DNA of 64,000 bases from Hypomyces perniciosus. Taxonomy: Eukaryota > Ascomycota > Sordariomycetes > Hypocreales > Hypocreaceae. Positions 21,345-33,700 of this stretch are shown one piece after another (position 1 is the stretch's first letter; the number at the start of each line of letters is the position of its first letter). A program made the translations under genes and the position numbers. The stretch covers positions 5,208,001-5,272,000 of the forward strand of contig SPDT01000005.1 in NCBI GenBank assembly GCA_008477525.1, in the 5' to 3' direction. The notes under the pieces were generated by a model. The model made no database searches. It had not been told where the DNA came from and saw only the letters and a list, made by a program, of their open reading frames with translations.

Positions 21345-24300
21345 CACTATTATAGTAGTAGCACGAATAGTAGAAGGCGCGGCGCGGCGAGGCAGCAATG
21401 CATTGAGTATCGCAGAAATCCTAGGGCTACCGGGCTGTTTCCGCAACTCCCGTGCCAGGTTCGGCAGATCTCAATGCAAGGGCCACCCCCAAAATGCGAG
21501 ACATTCAGGTCGGCTTTGCCACCCCTGGTCAAGCTGGGACGAGAAAAACGTGTCTTTCGTGTGCTCGTAAGGTTTGAAACTGCATTCTCTCAGGGTTGGT
21601 CTGAAATATTATGGTTTGTGCGGATGGTTGACAAATATCTTCGAGGCTGGTGTTGTCTTCATGTTATCCGCGTGAGGAGGACTGGGACGCTTTTTGCCGC
21701 CGACCGGGGTATTATAGTTGGGGGGAGCCATCTGCAAAGTCAAGACATGGTAACAAGAGATGTTGGAGACGTCTGAGATGGAAAAAGAAAAGGGGATGTA
21801 ACCCGTTCGGCGGTACAGAGGATGTGCTACCTCTGGATCGAAACAACAATGATTGGATATTTATGTGGTTTTTCTAAAACTGAAGTATGACATCAGCAAA
21901 TGCAGTCATGTTAGTACTCGTACATACTAATGCGTGCTCAATAGTGGTCCTCCGGATGGCTGGAGTACCGCCATTAGTACTCCGTAAGGCTCGGAGGATA
22001 TGGTCCCATCGGCTAGAAGTACTACTCGTACGTCATGGATGTGGCGGAATGTCAAGTTCGTCCACTAGTACTATTGTTGAGTCCCAGCTCGCATTGTGCA
22101 GAACTGCCTGATGCAGGTTATCATCCATGGAAACATGGGGAAGCTCCCTGTCGCTGGACGAACTCGTCAAGCATGCTGTTGAACCATCAAAGAATCGTGT
22201 GGTTCTTGGCCAGGGCTATGCAAGAATACGACTGGCCAGTACTTCGTATCGCGATCCGTGTCGCAACTGGAGCCAGGGGTTTGATATCTATGGATCAGTC
22301 AGATTCGACACGTACTCGTATGTACATACCCTGGTGGTTCACTGGCAAGGGAGGGTAAGCCGGAGTTTTCTGGGTCTAACTGCAACTGCCGCTTGGTATC
22401 GCCCGGTGTAGGGATGCGTGGTGCGGGAATATAGTCGGAGGGCGTCCGGTCTGGTCTCTACCGCGACTCTGGTAAGCTTGAATCGACCGTGGTCTCGACC
22501 TTTTTGGTGAATGATAACAACAATACGGAGTACGAAGTACGCTCACCGGAGATCCTAGTCTCGACTTCGGGCTTTGATCGCGTCAGTGATTTTCGGAGCT
22601 GTCATGTGTCTGCCCAACTCCAGAATACGAGCGAACGAGTTTAGACTACCGAGAGAGGGAGTGGGAAAAGAAAAAAAAAGAAACCATTCCTGGAACATCA
22701 CAAGCCCGACCAATGAGGCTGTCAACTCTGGTTTGAGGTTCTCCACGGTCGTGTGTTGTTCGGAAGAAATGGACTATATTGGACCATTCTTTCAAAGCCT
22801 TCTCGTTTGACGCGTTGTGATCTTTAAAATATTAATAGAATCCGTAGTAATTCGCACCACTAGTACGAGTACTCGTAGTTGTTCTCGTACTACTACTAGT
22901 ACTACCAAGATTAGGAGAACCGCGATGGACTGTGCGTTTCGCGGACAGCACCTGCATCTCGCGGTCTCTCGATACAGCGATCTCTCCTAGACCATTTTTG
23001 GGGCTGACCCTAACATGTGGCCGTTGGTGGAGTTGCTCCCGAACGTTGGTTGGCCGTGGCTGACGCCGGGAGTCGCCAAGGGACAGGGCTTGAGGACCCT
23101 AGTCAGGACTAGTCAGGGGCAGGGAGAGGAGCGACGATGCGATGTAGCACTGTGCCCGGATGTCTTGAAGTGCTTGTGGTTGTTTGTCCGAAAGCGAGGT
23201 CTAGCAAAAGCTTGAGCATTGTTCCAAGCTGATGCTAAAGGCACGGAGTAGCCGCAGAGAGGATTTAGGAGACACACACCCGCACATCTGCTACTGCGTG
23301 CCCGTCCAAGGGGTAGCATATCATCTTAGTGGTACGAGTATGTTCTGGTAAAGGTACTCGGCAGCATTGTCTTGGCCCGTTACCGGAAGCATGGTTGGTC
23401 TCTCTGGCTTTTGTCGGAATCCCTCCACTGTGAAAGCTGATCCTAGGGAGTTAGCGGAAAAGCCGGTTTACCGGGTTCAACAAACTGGAATCAGATGCGT
23501 CAACCAAGACTCAGACCGCTTGCCCCGGCTTCCACGTTGGCGTCTCCTCATATCCCATCTTGATCGCTACTCGTACAGGCAAAAACAAGCGAGCGACCTT
23601 GTGACGTCTGTCGAAAGGGTCTCCGTTTGATGGTGTTTTTCCTGAGACGTATGGCTGGGGAAAAGCTCGGCTGGCCAATGCGACCCCGGGGTGATACGGT
23701 ATACAGTGTGGAAGATGCAGATGGATAAGGGGCGCACTGTTTTTGGCTGCTTTGGGCCAGACACGACCCACTGCATGAGCCATTGGTGGGGGACTCTAAT
23801 GCAGGAACACAGCGGGTCGTGTTCTGTGATATGTGAAACGCTGCTTTTTTTTCCCTTTTCTCTCTCCGTTTTTGATACTACTACTTCTTTGAAGCCTCGC
23901 CGTTGGGTCTCTCCAAAGGCTTGGAACGCCAATGTGTATCCCTGAAAATGAACTACGAGTACAAGGCGCGTGCCCATGTCGGCGCAGTGCTAGTACGAGT
24001 AATAGGCCCAGGCCAAGACAAGACATGAAAAATGTCCGAGACGACCCTGACGATACGCCTTGCGAACAGTTATGATGATGTCACGCCTCTCTCTAGCGTG
24101 CTGCTTCATAATGGTCGGACGGCGCTGAATCGAACCACAAGCGACGTGACAACGGCAAAAAGCCAAATGTCACACACAACCCCCCGTACCACAGCATCCC
24201 GCTAAGCCGGCATGGGGCGTGTGATTATGCTAACTGGATAGACACTGGGAGCCATCCGTGCGTCGTGCTCTGGGATGCAACTCATCCGATTCGAATCGCA

Positions 24301-27122
24301 TCGGGCTCTCGCTCTTATGCCGACGGTCAGGATAGGGATAGGGATAATAGGGATAGTAGTACGCCGTACTAGTACTCTGTACTGCCGATCAAGAATCAAT
24401 AGTACTCCGTTAGATGCCGAATATTATGTACAAATATGGAGCTGATGATGACTCGTACCTTGCTTTGTTGAATGCCGTGGACTCGCGGCCTGCGCTTTGC
24501 CAATGACATCTTGCTCCAGGGGGCGGCAGCGTTTGTTGTTTGTTGGTGATGATACTACTACTACTCCGTACTCCGTATGTCTTGATGCTTGGTTGGGTTT
24601 GGCACGCCGTGGCGAGACACGGGACCGCACGAGGCATGGACCTTCACGCACATACCACTTCACTTCCGTACTACTCCTCCGTGCTCGCACCACCAACATC
24701 TGGTCTTGGATGTCTTGGATCACCCCGGCTCTGGCGTTCAAAGGTCGGTGTCCAAGTTGCGGGGATATCGGCCATCGGGGCAGGTCAGGAGAGGCTCAAA
24801 GACACATCGATAGACCGCCTGCGCTTTATTTGAACAGATCAGCAGCTGTTGTTTGACCATCTGAGCAACGGATGTTACACGTGTATGACTATCAACACCA
24901 TGCCCCGTTGTCTTGGCTGAGGTACGCAACAGTGCAAGAACAACGCGCTTGTGTTGTGAACAAAGCCTCATAAAAGGGGTACTATAAGCACGATATGGAA
25001 TGCAGCGTGGAACATATCGACCACAGCTGAGCAACGTGCGAATACTGTCGCCTACGCACGTCGCATTCTCGCCCAAGGGCAGCTAGTAATGCGGGCGTCA
25101 TACCTTTTTGCTCTGGTGCATTAGTGGCGGCTAGGCCTGAATCCGCACTGTAACCCAAAGTACCGTGGCGCTTCTCAGTGCGTCGGGCATGGTACCTTGC
25201 ATTCTCTTTGTTCCGGCCCTGCTGCTGCGAGCTGGGCTGAATTGGGAGCATTTGGTCCATTCGGCTAAGTAACGCGACTCTGAGAAGCACGTAGGGGAGT
25301 GCGAAGTAGTCGTACATACGAAGTAGGTAGGTAGTATTGCTTCTAGTATCACCCATGTTCTCTTTGTCTGCTGCTTTCTCTCTCATCCTCTTTCTCCTAC
25401 TCTTCCGCACGCGCCGGAATTATAATAGAGGCGTTCCAGTAGTAGTTCGACACCATGGTATGCATCGGCGTACGAGTACCTATTTTGAAGTCAAAGATAC
25501 AGCTAGCCGGGGATGCTGGTCGCGTTCTGTTCGTAGTGCTAGTAATCGTACCTAGCCCAAAGGGTTCGGACGATGACGGGGCTCACGGAACTAGTAGTAG
25601 CATGTATTACGAGCAAACGCAGCCGTGCAAGCCCGCCCAGGCAACTCCCTTACCAGAGTCAAAATGGGATAGGCACGGCGCGGTAAGTACGAGTACGGAG
25701 TAGTAGTAGTGGATTGTGTGCGTACCTGAGGTGAGGATCTGCGCGTGCTCGACAGCCAGTACGAGGATGCCAATCAATGGGTGTAGGATGAGGGGAGACA
25801 GAAGGAGAAGGAGAAGGAGAAGGAGAAGGAGAAGGATGGGATGACTACGAGGAGACTGGCCTTGACCACCAATCCATGGGCTTTTACGACACGGAAACCC
25901 ACACATCCATCGTCATACCAGGCTGACTGGCGTGAGCACTGAGCGGATGGAAATAGAGTGAGAGGAACTCCTAGCCGTAGCGCTGGTGTAGATGCTGCTT
26001 TTAGAAGCGATGGAGTCTTGTAGTGGTAGTAGTAGCAGCCAGGCCAGCCAGTCAATACCAGCGCGCTACCTGATGGTGGGTGGTGTCGGGGCCAGCCACG
26101 CTTGTTCCCCGCCAGTACTCCGTCCCATGACCTCCCATCGTCCCAGGCCCTCCCGTGGCCAACCAGACGCACCAATCCTCGCAAGCTCTGACCACAGGGC
26201 CCATTGGCGTTGCGACCGGCGGATGCAGGGCCTTGCTGGCCAGTGCAGCAGCACTAGGCCACAGCAAGGCGCGCGCATGTGGGCGTTTGGCGTGGGCGAA
26301 AAAGCTGCCGGTCCTTGGGCGCAGGCTTGGGGGCCTATTGGGCCTGGGGCCTGCTGGGGCAAGGCCTGGAGCTGTTTGCTGGGCCGTCGCGATGCCTTTT
26401 CGCCCCAGTGCCCTCCAAGCTTCTGCGCTCACAAGGCTAGACTGGGCCACTGGCCACTGGCAGCGCTGCCTGTGCCCCCCCCAGACACCCCATCCAACTG
26501 GACCGCTGGCGTCCGACGTCTTTTTTTCCCTTTTCCTCCCTGCGTCCCCCCATCCCCATCCCCCCATTTTCTCTCTTCCGTCCTCCCCATCGCCATCCTC
26601 ACTGCCATTTGTCTCTCCTCCTTTTCCCTCTCTCTCGTGCGTTTTTCTTTCTTCACGTCGCTCTCTTAATCTTCGGCCATTTCGGTTCCCGTCACTCCTT
26701 CCGGGACCATTACATTCTTTCGGCTTGATATCCACGGCTTTGTCCGCCATTGCTGGCCGACTCCGCCATTTCCAATTGGTCTTGAAATCTCCCTCCATAT
26801 CCTTCCATCGGGATTTTGGACGACACTCATTTCGACTTCAACCCAGAAGAAGCCTTTCGCTGCATTCATTTCCTGATCTGATTTAGTATTAACCAAGCGT
26901 TCAACCTCGTCGACACGCACCATTGCTGTACTACTCCTGCTCGTCCTTTTATTCGCCGCATACCCCCCCTCTGCTCGAGCTCTGACTGTGAGATCCAACG
27001 ACGACACTCTTTTCCACCTCCTCCCCTTCAGCCTCAAGTCATCATCCAAGACGCGTAGTATCTGGCTAGCTTGAGATCGACCCCCTTCGATACCGAACAA
27101 TTGGTCAGACGTACCATCTACA
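21345..27122. other. Gene desert (5.8 kb) and long upstream region of the homeobox gene
   Basis: I find no reading frame with the codon bias, start context or splice pattern of the neighbouring genes, and no tRNA B-box. Motif copies occur near 21980, 22524-22541, 24405, 24563-24577, 25694 and 26113, and a GAGAAG repeat lies at 25799-25835. From about 26060 to 26480 the DNA turns G+C-rich with many GGCC words. From 26520 to 27120 it is a C/T-rich tract that looks like promoter and leader for the gene at 27123. Confidence 0.55.
25799..25835. repeat. GGAGAA hexanucleotide microsatellite
   Basis: Six tandem GGAGAA units in intergenic DNA. Confidence 0.85.
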
Positions 27123-29106
27123 ATGGCCACCGAGGTTGAGCAGCCGCTGGCGTTAACCGCCTCGGCCGTTACGCCGGGTTCGTCCAGCCCCAATTCATCT
27201 GTTGCCCCATTGACGGGATCGACTGCGGCCGGAACACCCCCAGCATCTGCAAAGTCAACACCATCCACCAATGGGCACAGCCAATCCGCTTCCCGACGCC
27301 CTCCCCGGAAGAGCACCTTGACGCAACAACAAAAGAACCAAAAGAGACAGAGGGCTACGCAGGACCAATTGACGACACTGGAAATGGAGTTTAACAAGAA
27401 TCCGACCCCAACCGCCACGGTCCGCGAGAGAATAGCAGAGGAGATCAACATGACCGAACGGTCTGTCCAGATCTGGTTTCAAAACAGGTATGTGGACTCT
27501 GAACAGCTGCTTGATTCCAACCAGTATACTGACATCGGGGTAGGCGAGCCAAGATCAAGATGTTGGCAAAGAAAAGCCTGGAAACAGGTGAGGATTTCGA
27601 CTCCATTCCTGAGTCAATGCGACAGTACCTGGCCATGCAGGCAATGGAGTCTGGCAAAGCTTTTGGCGGAAGCTACTTCGGCCGTACTGGCCTCCTTCCA
27701 TTCGGCGGCGGTAACATGCTCTTTGGCGGTGATCAGAGCAACCAGGGCAAAGTTTGTAAGCTTTGACCATGCCGTCTTGTTAGCTGATCATCAGACTGAC
27801 TTCTGTTTGGACAGTAATCCACCACCTTACCTGTCGCTCCCTCAGCATTGGAAAGTGGACACGCGTGGGCCAGAACACGATGGATCTTATCGTCTTCTAC
27901 TCGCCTGACAAGTGCATGATGACGTACTACATCAACAACGATCAGGCTGGGTATAAGATTGAGTATCCCTTTTCTCACATCAAGAATATCTGGGTCGAGA
28001 CTGGTGAGGACCCCAACCGGGGAGTTGAAGGTATCTTTATCGAGCTGAACCAGCCACCTTACTTCTGCATGGATACGTCCACATCGACCAGCGGTTTCAC
28101 CTTTGTTGGCGACTTTACCGAAGATCAGCAAGCTTCTCAATGCTTGCTTCATCACCTCGGCGGCAACCACAAGGTCCTGTCAGGTCAGGTGGCCAAGTTG
28201 ATCTCACTTGAGTCCTTCTTAAACCGCCACAATCCTAACAACCTTCGCAATGTTCATCCGTACTCCGACCCTCACGCCCTGTCTGCCTCGGCGCCTGTTT
28301 CGCCTACAGCGCGACCCTCATCCCAGCCAAACTTCCCGCCGCCTCATATGGGAATGGCTCAGGAGCATTGGGGTATTAGCCATATGCACTCTAGCATGCG
28401 ACCGCCGCAAGGTCACAAGCGGCAACGGAGTCGCTCTGTTCCTGGACCAATTGACTTTGCCATGTTCCAGAGCCAGCCGATGCCGTCCTTTTACATCCAA
28501 CCGCCAGGGGACATGGGACCTCCTCAGCACAACCCTAACATTTATGCCCCTGTGCCACAGCAACCTCATGGACATGGACTGAGGATTGATACGCAGGCAG
28601 GATTCGGACTTGATATGAGACAGTACCCTATGTCAGCCACTACTGCCTCGCCTTCCGAGTTTCCTCCCAGTCCTGGTTTCTTCCCCCCTGGTCCCGAGCC
28701 CACCCCTCTTCCCCCGTCCAGTTATAGCACACCCTATGGCCATGCCTTCTTGTCGCCAATGGTTAATGCCGAAGCAAACATGACCTCAGCTGTTTCGCCT
28801 CTGCCTTTTACTGGCCCTACGGAACCATCCATTGTGGAGCAATCTCCCCCCATGACTATGATGGGCCGCCCTGGCTCCTCTGGTATGTACCCTGGCCAGG
28901 ATGCCTCGTGTGCCGTGTCAGAGGATGGCGGCAGTCTCAATGAGATGTATTCGAAGCACACCCTCAACCTTCCTATGCATGCGCACTCTCCGGGTAGCTA
29001 TGTCCAGGCGCCGCAAGGAGACCTTGACATGGATCAGTTGGTGCAGTTCGACGCCGTTGATCCCTCAAGCTTATCTCCCGAGGCACTTCCACCTGTTCCT
29101 CAATAA
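27123..29106 (+). CDS. Homeobox transcription factor
   Basis: The exons are 27123-27487, 27544-27755 and 27815-29106, giving 622 residues. Introns of 56 and 59 bp join WFQN/RRAKIK and QGKV/LIHHL. The homeodomain spans about residues 62-126, with [17 protein letters not shown] as helix 1 and [14 protein letters not shown] as recognition helix 3 (W, F, N, R all present). A conserved second block follows ([17 protein letters not shown], then [32 protein letters not shown]). It accompanies the homeodomain in the fungal Phx1/Pho2-like and conidiation regulators. The C-terminal 300 residues are Pro/Ser/Met-rich and disordered, suggesting an activation domain. Role in development is family inference; DNA binding is well supported. 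Confidence 0.93.
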
Positions 29107-30720
29107 CCTAAGGAATGAAAGATGTCATTTTTAGTTTTGGGCCTTTAGCTTTAGCTGCCTTTGTGACGCGGCGCAAGATTGGTTTTTTGGGGATCATTTA
29201 CCACGGGGGGGGGGGCGTTTTTCGGCAACTTATACCACTGGGGGACTTTGCGTGTTTTCTTCTAACTGGACATCTTCGCTCTCACCTCACTACAGAGTCG
29301 TTTGTTTTGCTGGTACCGGCGGTGTAACATGTTTGGCTTGACCTACTCTATGCCTCCACCATGGCGGCCATGATGAATCTGCATGATGATATACTTCTTC
29401 AGCATCGGTCATGCGTGTCCGGAACAGCGATCGTACAAGTTCCTTTTTGCGTGCGGAATTTTGATCATTTTTTCTACCGCTCGCATGTTCGTATATGTTT
29501 GGTGGCCACTTTCTTTGGGGATCGATTGTTAACTCTTTATTTCTTGTCTTTCTTTTTTTTTTGGCCACCTCGCTCTTGATTTCTTTAGGAGCGAGCGGCT
29601 ACCATACATCCCTCGGTCCTAATTCTGCTATGCGCATATTCCGATAATAGGGGGATCTTTCTTTTTTTCTCTCCTTTCGCGTCTTCATGTCTGCAATTGG
29701 AAGATAGCCCAGGAGGCTTCGGCTCAAGTCGTTTGGATTCTTAATGGAAAACTCAGGAGGTCAAGACATGCGGTATCAGGAGGTGGGAGACCTAAAAATA
29801 TGGCGGTGGAGAGGCTGATGAAGACTTGGTCGCTACTCGGAATTGAAGTGCGATCGGGAACGGACTGTAATCCCACTAGGCAACTTGACAGTGACCATGG
29901 ATATGGCACCGTTTGATGGGCCTAAATCAAGTTTTGCAATACTATCATTTTGGATGTCCAAGCTGGGCTGTACCTAGACTTGCTTTATGTTGCGCTGTGA
30001 GTAGATGGTTCTGACTCGATTATGTCCATTATTAGAATATTACTCCGCGCACCGCGCACCGTCTTCTTAGTTGTGGACGGCATCTCCGTAGTATTTGGGG
30101 CTGAGTGGCGGAAATCCCACAGACTGGACGCTCTTCTAGGGATAGCTTGCGCCTCACGACGTAGCACTATAAGATACGTAGGAATGGTTACTACCTAGGT
30201 ATTCCGTAATGAGAACTCATATCAGGGTCGGTGTCTATTTGTCCGGCAGTTGACTGCTCTATTTATTTTCGACTCATGAAGTTGTTAGAAATACGCAGTA
30301 CCAAATTGAACTTGCTGTTGCTGTGAAAGCTGTGGGAACATGAGTTTCTGTAGATTCATATAGCCTATGCGCATGGCTGATAGGATTCGACCCTGGCTAA
30401 TACTAGACGAAAGAGTCATAGTATTAGGCACTCCGCAAGGCTCGTAAAATGATACCAAGTTAGGTAGTATAGAGAGTTGGTGCGTGCATGTCAGCAATTG
30501 CGCCACTCCTCCTCGCCTTCTCGGACTTGAAGCCCGACCGCTGTGTACTTATTGCAACTAGTGCCCCAACTATTACAGATCATTTGACCGTTGCTTTGCT
30601 TTCCCATTTCTGCCCCTGCGTTTCATCAACTCTCTGTTCTCTCTGTCCTGCTTGTGTATTTGCAGTAGCATTTCGTCTCAGATGTCTCCCACCCAACAAT
30701 GCTGAGACACCTATGGTGAC
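29107..30720. other. Intergenic between the homeobox and flippase genes
   Basis: Holds the probable long 3' untranslated region of the homeobox gene and the flippase promoter. There is a G homopolymer at about 29204-29215 and T-rich tracts near 29550. No gene is supported. Confidence 0.5.
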
Positions 30721-33700
30721 ATGACAAACGCCACACCAGAGAAGCCTCGGACGGGGCTGTGGCTTGGAGATGACGACGACAGCCTTAGCCGCCGAGACGA
30801 TCGGAGCGAAGACGGGCAGAGGGATCGAGACGCAACCGCCATCAACGAGCGCTCTCCCCTAGCGGCGACGACAGAACGGCAAGCGAGTTCCTGGCGGTCG
30901 CATACGAATTCTGGTGCCGGCGTGGCGGATGACTTGTCTTTGCGGTCCTCGAGGAGGTCGCTGGTCGACCAGGCTGGCGAGACATCGCGATTCAGCCAAG
31001 ACCACGAAGACGTGCAGCCAGGGCTCTTTGTGGGGACAATGGCTCAGCGACAGCCCCGGAAGAGTGCGCCGGACGATCTGAAGAGCGCTGCGACCGTCTA
31101 TATTACAGAAGCGACATCAGACATTGGCAAAGAGTCCGCACCACTCAAGCAAAAGATTGCCTACGCTTACCAAAAGCTGCTCATAGAAGGAATACTTCGT
31201 CGCAAGCCGCTTCTGCCGTCCAAAGATGGTCGCCATATCCCTCTCAACCCGCCGCATGTCGGCCCTGGCGGCCTGGTCGATGTGCGCAGCAATAAGCCGT
31301 ATATAAGCAACTTTATTCGTTCGAGTCGCTACACTGTCTGGGATTTCTTACCGAAACAGCTTATCTTTCAGTTCAGCAAGTTGGGCAATTTCTACTTCCT
31401 TGTTATGGGCACGGTGCAGGCGATTCCTGGGATAAGCACTGTTGGCAGATGGACGACGTTGGGCCCTCTGGCCGGCTTCGTGGCGTTTAGCATGGCCAAG
31501 GAGGGCTATGATGACTACAGGCGTTATCAGTTAGACAAATCCGAGAATCGGAGCTTGACGTGGGTTTTGACCCATGGGGTGAGGAAGGGCTGTGAGAAGC
31601 CCCGGATGGGTGGCTGGAGAAACCAGGCTATGAAATACAGGAGAGTGCAGGAGGCAGACGAGGATGTCATGTTGCAAGACCTCGAAGACGGCTCATTTAT
31701 TAAACAAGATGAAGCTAATGACTGGATGAATGTCCAATGGCAGCATGTTCAGGTTGGTGATGTTGTCCGCCTGCATCGCGATGATGCTGTTCCTGCAGAT
31801 ATGGTCTTGCTTCATGCTACAGGTCCGAACGGCATTGCTTATATCGAGACGATGGCCCTTGATGGCGAGACGAACCTCAAAGCTAAACAGGCCTGCCCCC
31901 TACTCGCCGAGAGATGCAGCACCACCGACAGCCTCAGGGCGACTCAAGCCACCGTGGTATCTGAGAATCCGAATATCGATTTGTACGGCTACGACGGGAA
32001 AGTCACTGTTAATGGCGAGACGCTACCACTATCGCTCAATAACGTCGTTTACCGCGGCTCTATCCTCCGAAACACTAGCATGGCCATCGGGCTCGTCATC
32101 AACTCTGGCGAGGAGTGCAAGATTCGCATGAATGCGACCAAGAACGTCCACACGAAGAGCCCGGCCATCCAGTCACTTATCAACATGATGGTGCTTTTCC
32201 AGATTTGCATCGTTATCATGCTTGCCGTTGGATTGACGATTGGCTACTACGTATCGGAGCATCGCGTGCTGAACAAATCATTCTACCTCGTCTCCAAAGG
32301 CTTTTATAATGCAAACGTACCGTTTAAAGATCTCTTCTTTGGGCATTTGATCATGTTTAATACATTGATCCCGCTGTCGCTGTACGTTAGCTTGGAGATC
32401 ATCAAGCTTGGACAGCTGGTCATGTTGCAGGACGAGGGTATGTATGACCCTGCTACTGATACTCCCATGGTGGCAAACACATCGACCATTTTGGAGAACC
32501 TGGGCCAGGTTACTCATGTGTTTTCGGATAAAACCGGTACCCTGACGGAGAACATGATGCGCTTTCGCAAAATGAGCGTCGCTGGCGTTGCTTTCCTCCA
32601 TGACATGGATATGCAGACGAATGAATACGTGCATGACAAGAAGGGGAAACAGGCAGTGCGAATACAGCAATTGGAAACGATACCATTGGAAGACGATGAG
32701 GATTTTGATAGGAATCGCCCAGGGCCTCCCAGACAGGCCTCTGTCTCCCAGTGGAAATCATCGGTTCATCCGAACGAGGAACCTGAGATGAAAACCGAGG
32801 AACTTCTCGATTATATCCGCCAAAGGCCAAACACGACGTTTTCACGGAAGGCCAAGCATTTTCTGCTCTGCATTGCCCTCTGCCATACTTGCCTGCCCGA
32901 AGTCAAGGATGGTGGCGAGATCGAGTATCAAGCTGCGTCTCCTGACGAATTGGCGCTGGTAGAGGCTGCACGGGACCTGGGCTATTTGCTGATTGACCGG
33001 CCGGCTCAGTGTATCACGCTGCAGCTGCGTGACGCCGATGGTACCCCAACGACGGAGACATATCAGGTATTGGACGTCATTGAGTTCAGTAGCAAAAGAA
33101 AGCGCATGTCAATCATTATCAGAATGCCTGATGGTCGAATCGGTGTTTTCTGCAAGGGAGCTGATAATGTCATAATGTCACGTCTGAAGCTCACCCATCT
33201 GGCTGAGCAAAAGGCCAAGGATATCAACCGCAGAGCAAGCATACGGAAGATCTTTGAACAGGATAAAGCCATTCGCCGAATGAGTATGCAAGTTAGCACA
33301 AAGGACACACCACGAAACAGCATTGCTTTAAAACGGGCAGGTTCTACCGATAGACTCGAGAGTCTGAGACGAAGCATTGGTAGGCGTTCTACCGACCTCA
33401 ATAGACTCTCACAAGCTGAGGGCGTTGCGTCGTGGCTCCACATGCGGCAGACGGAGGAGATGCCGGCCCCTCGAGAATCAGTTGACTTGTTACGGAATCC
33501 GAGGCAGAGCCTCAGTCGTGTGCCATCCGTTGACAACTTGGATGCTAGAATTGACGAGTCTGTGGCAGCAAACGAGGGGACAGTCTTTGAGAAGTGTTTC
33601 CAACACGTTGACGATTTCGCTTCGGAAGGGCTTCGGACCTTGTTATATGCCTACCGATACATTGATGAGGATACATATGCTCAGTGGAAACAGCAGTATA

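Noticed and set aside
21279..21776. 165-codon frame starting in the right end of the AT-rich element
   Set aside because: It begins inside the inverted repeat and reads no transposase-like motif.
26052..26886. Two overlapping frames of about 245 codons on opposite strands upstream of the homeobox gene
   Set aside because: Both are low-complexity products of a G+C-rich then C/T-rich stretch, lack credible starts, and overlap each other.
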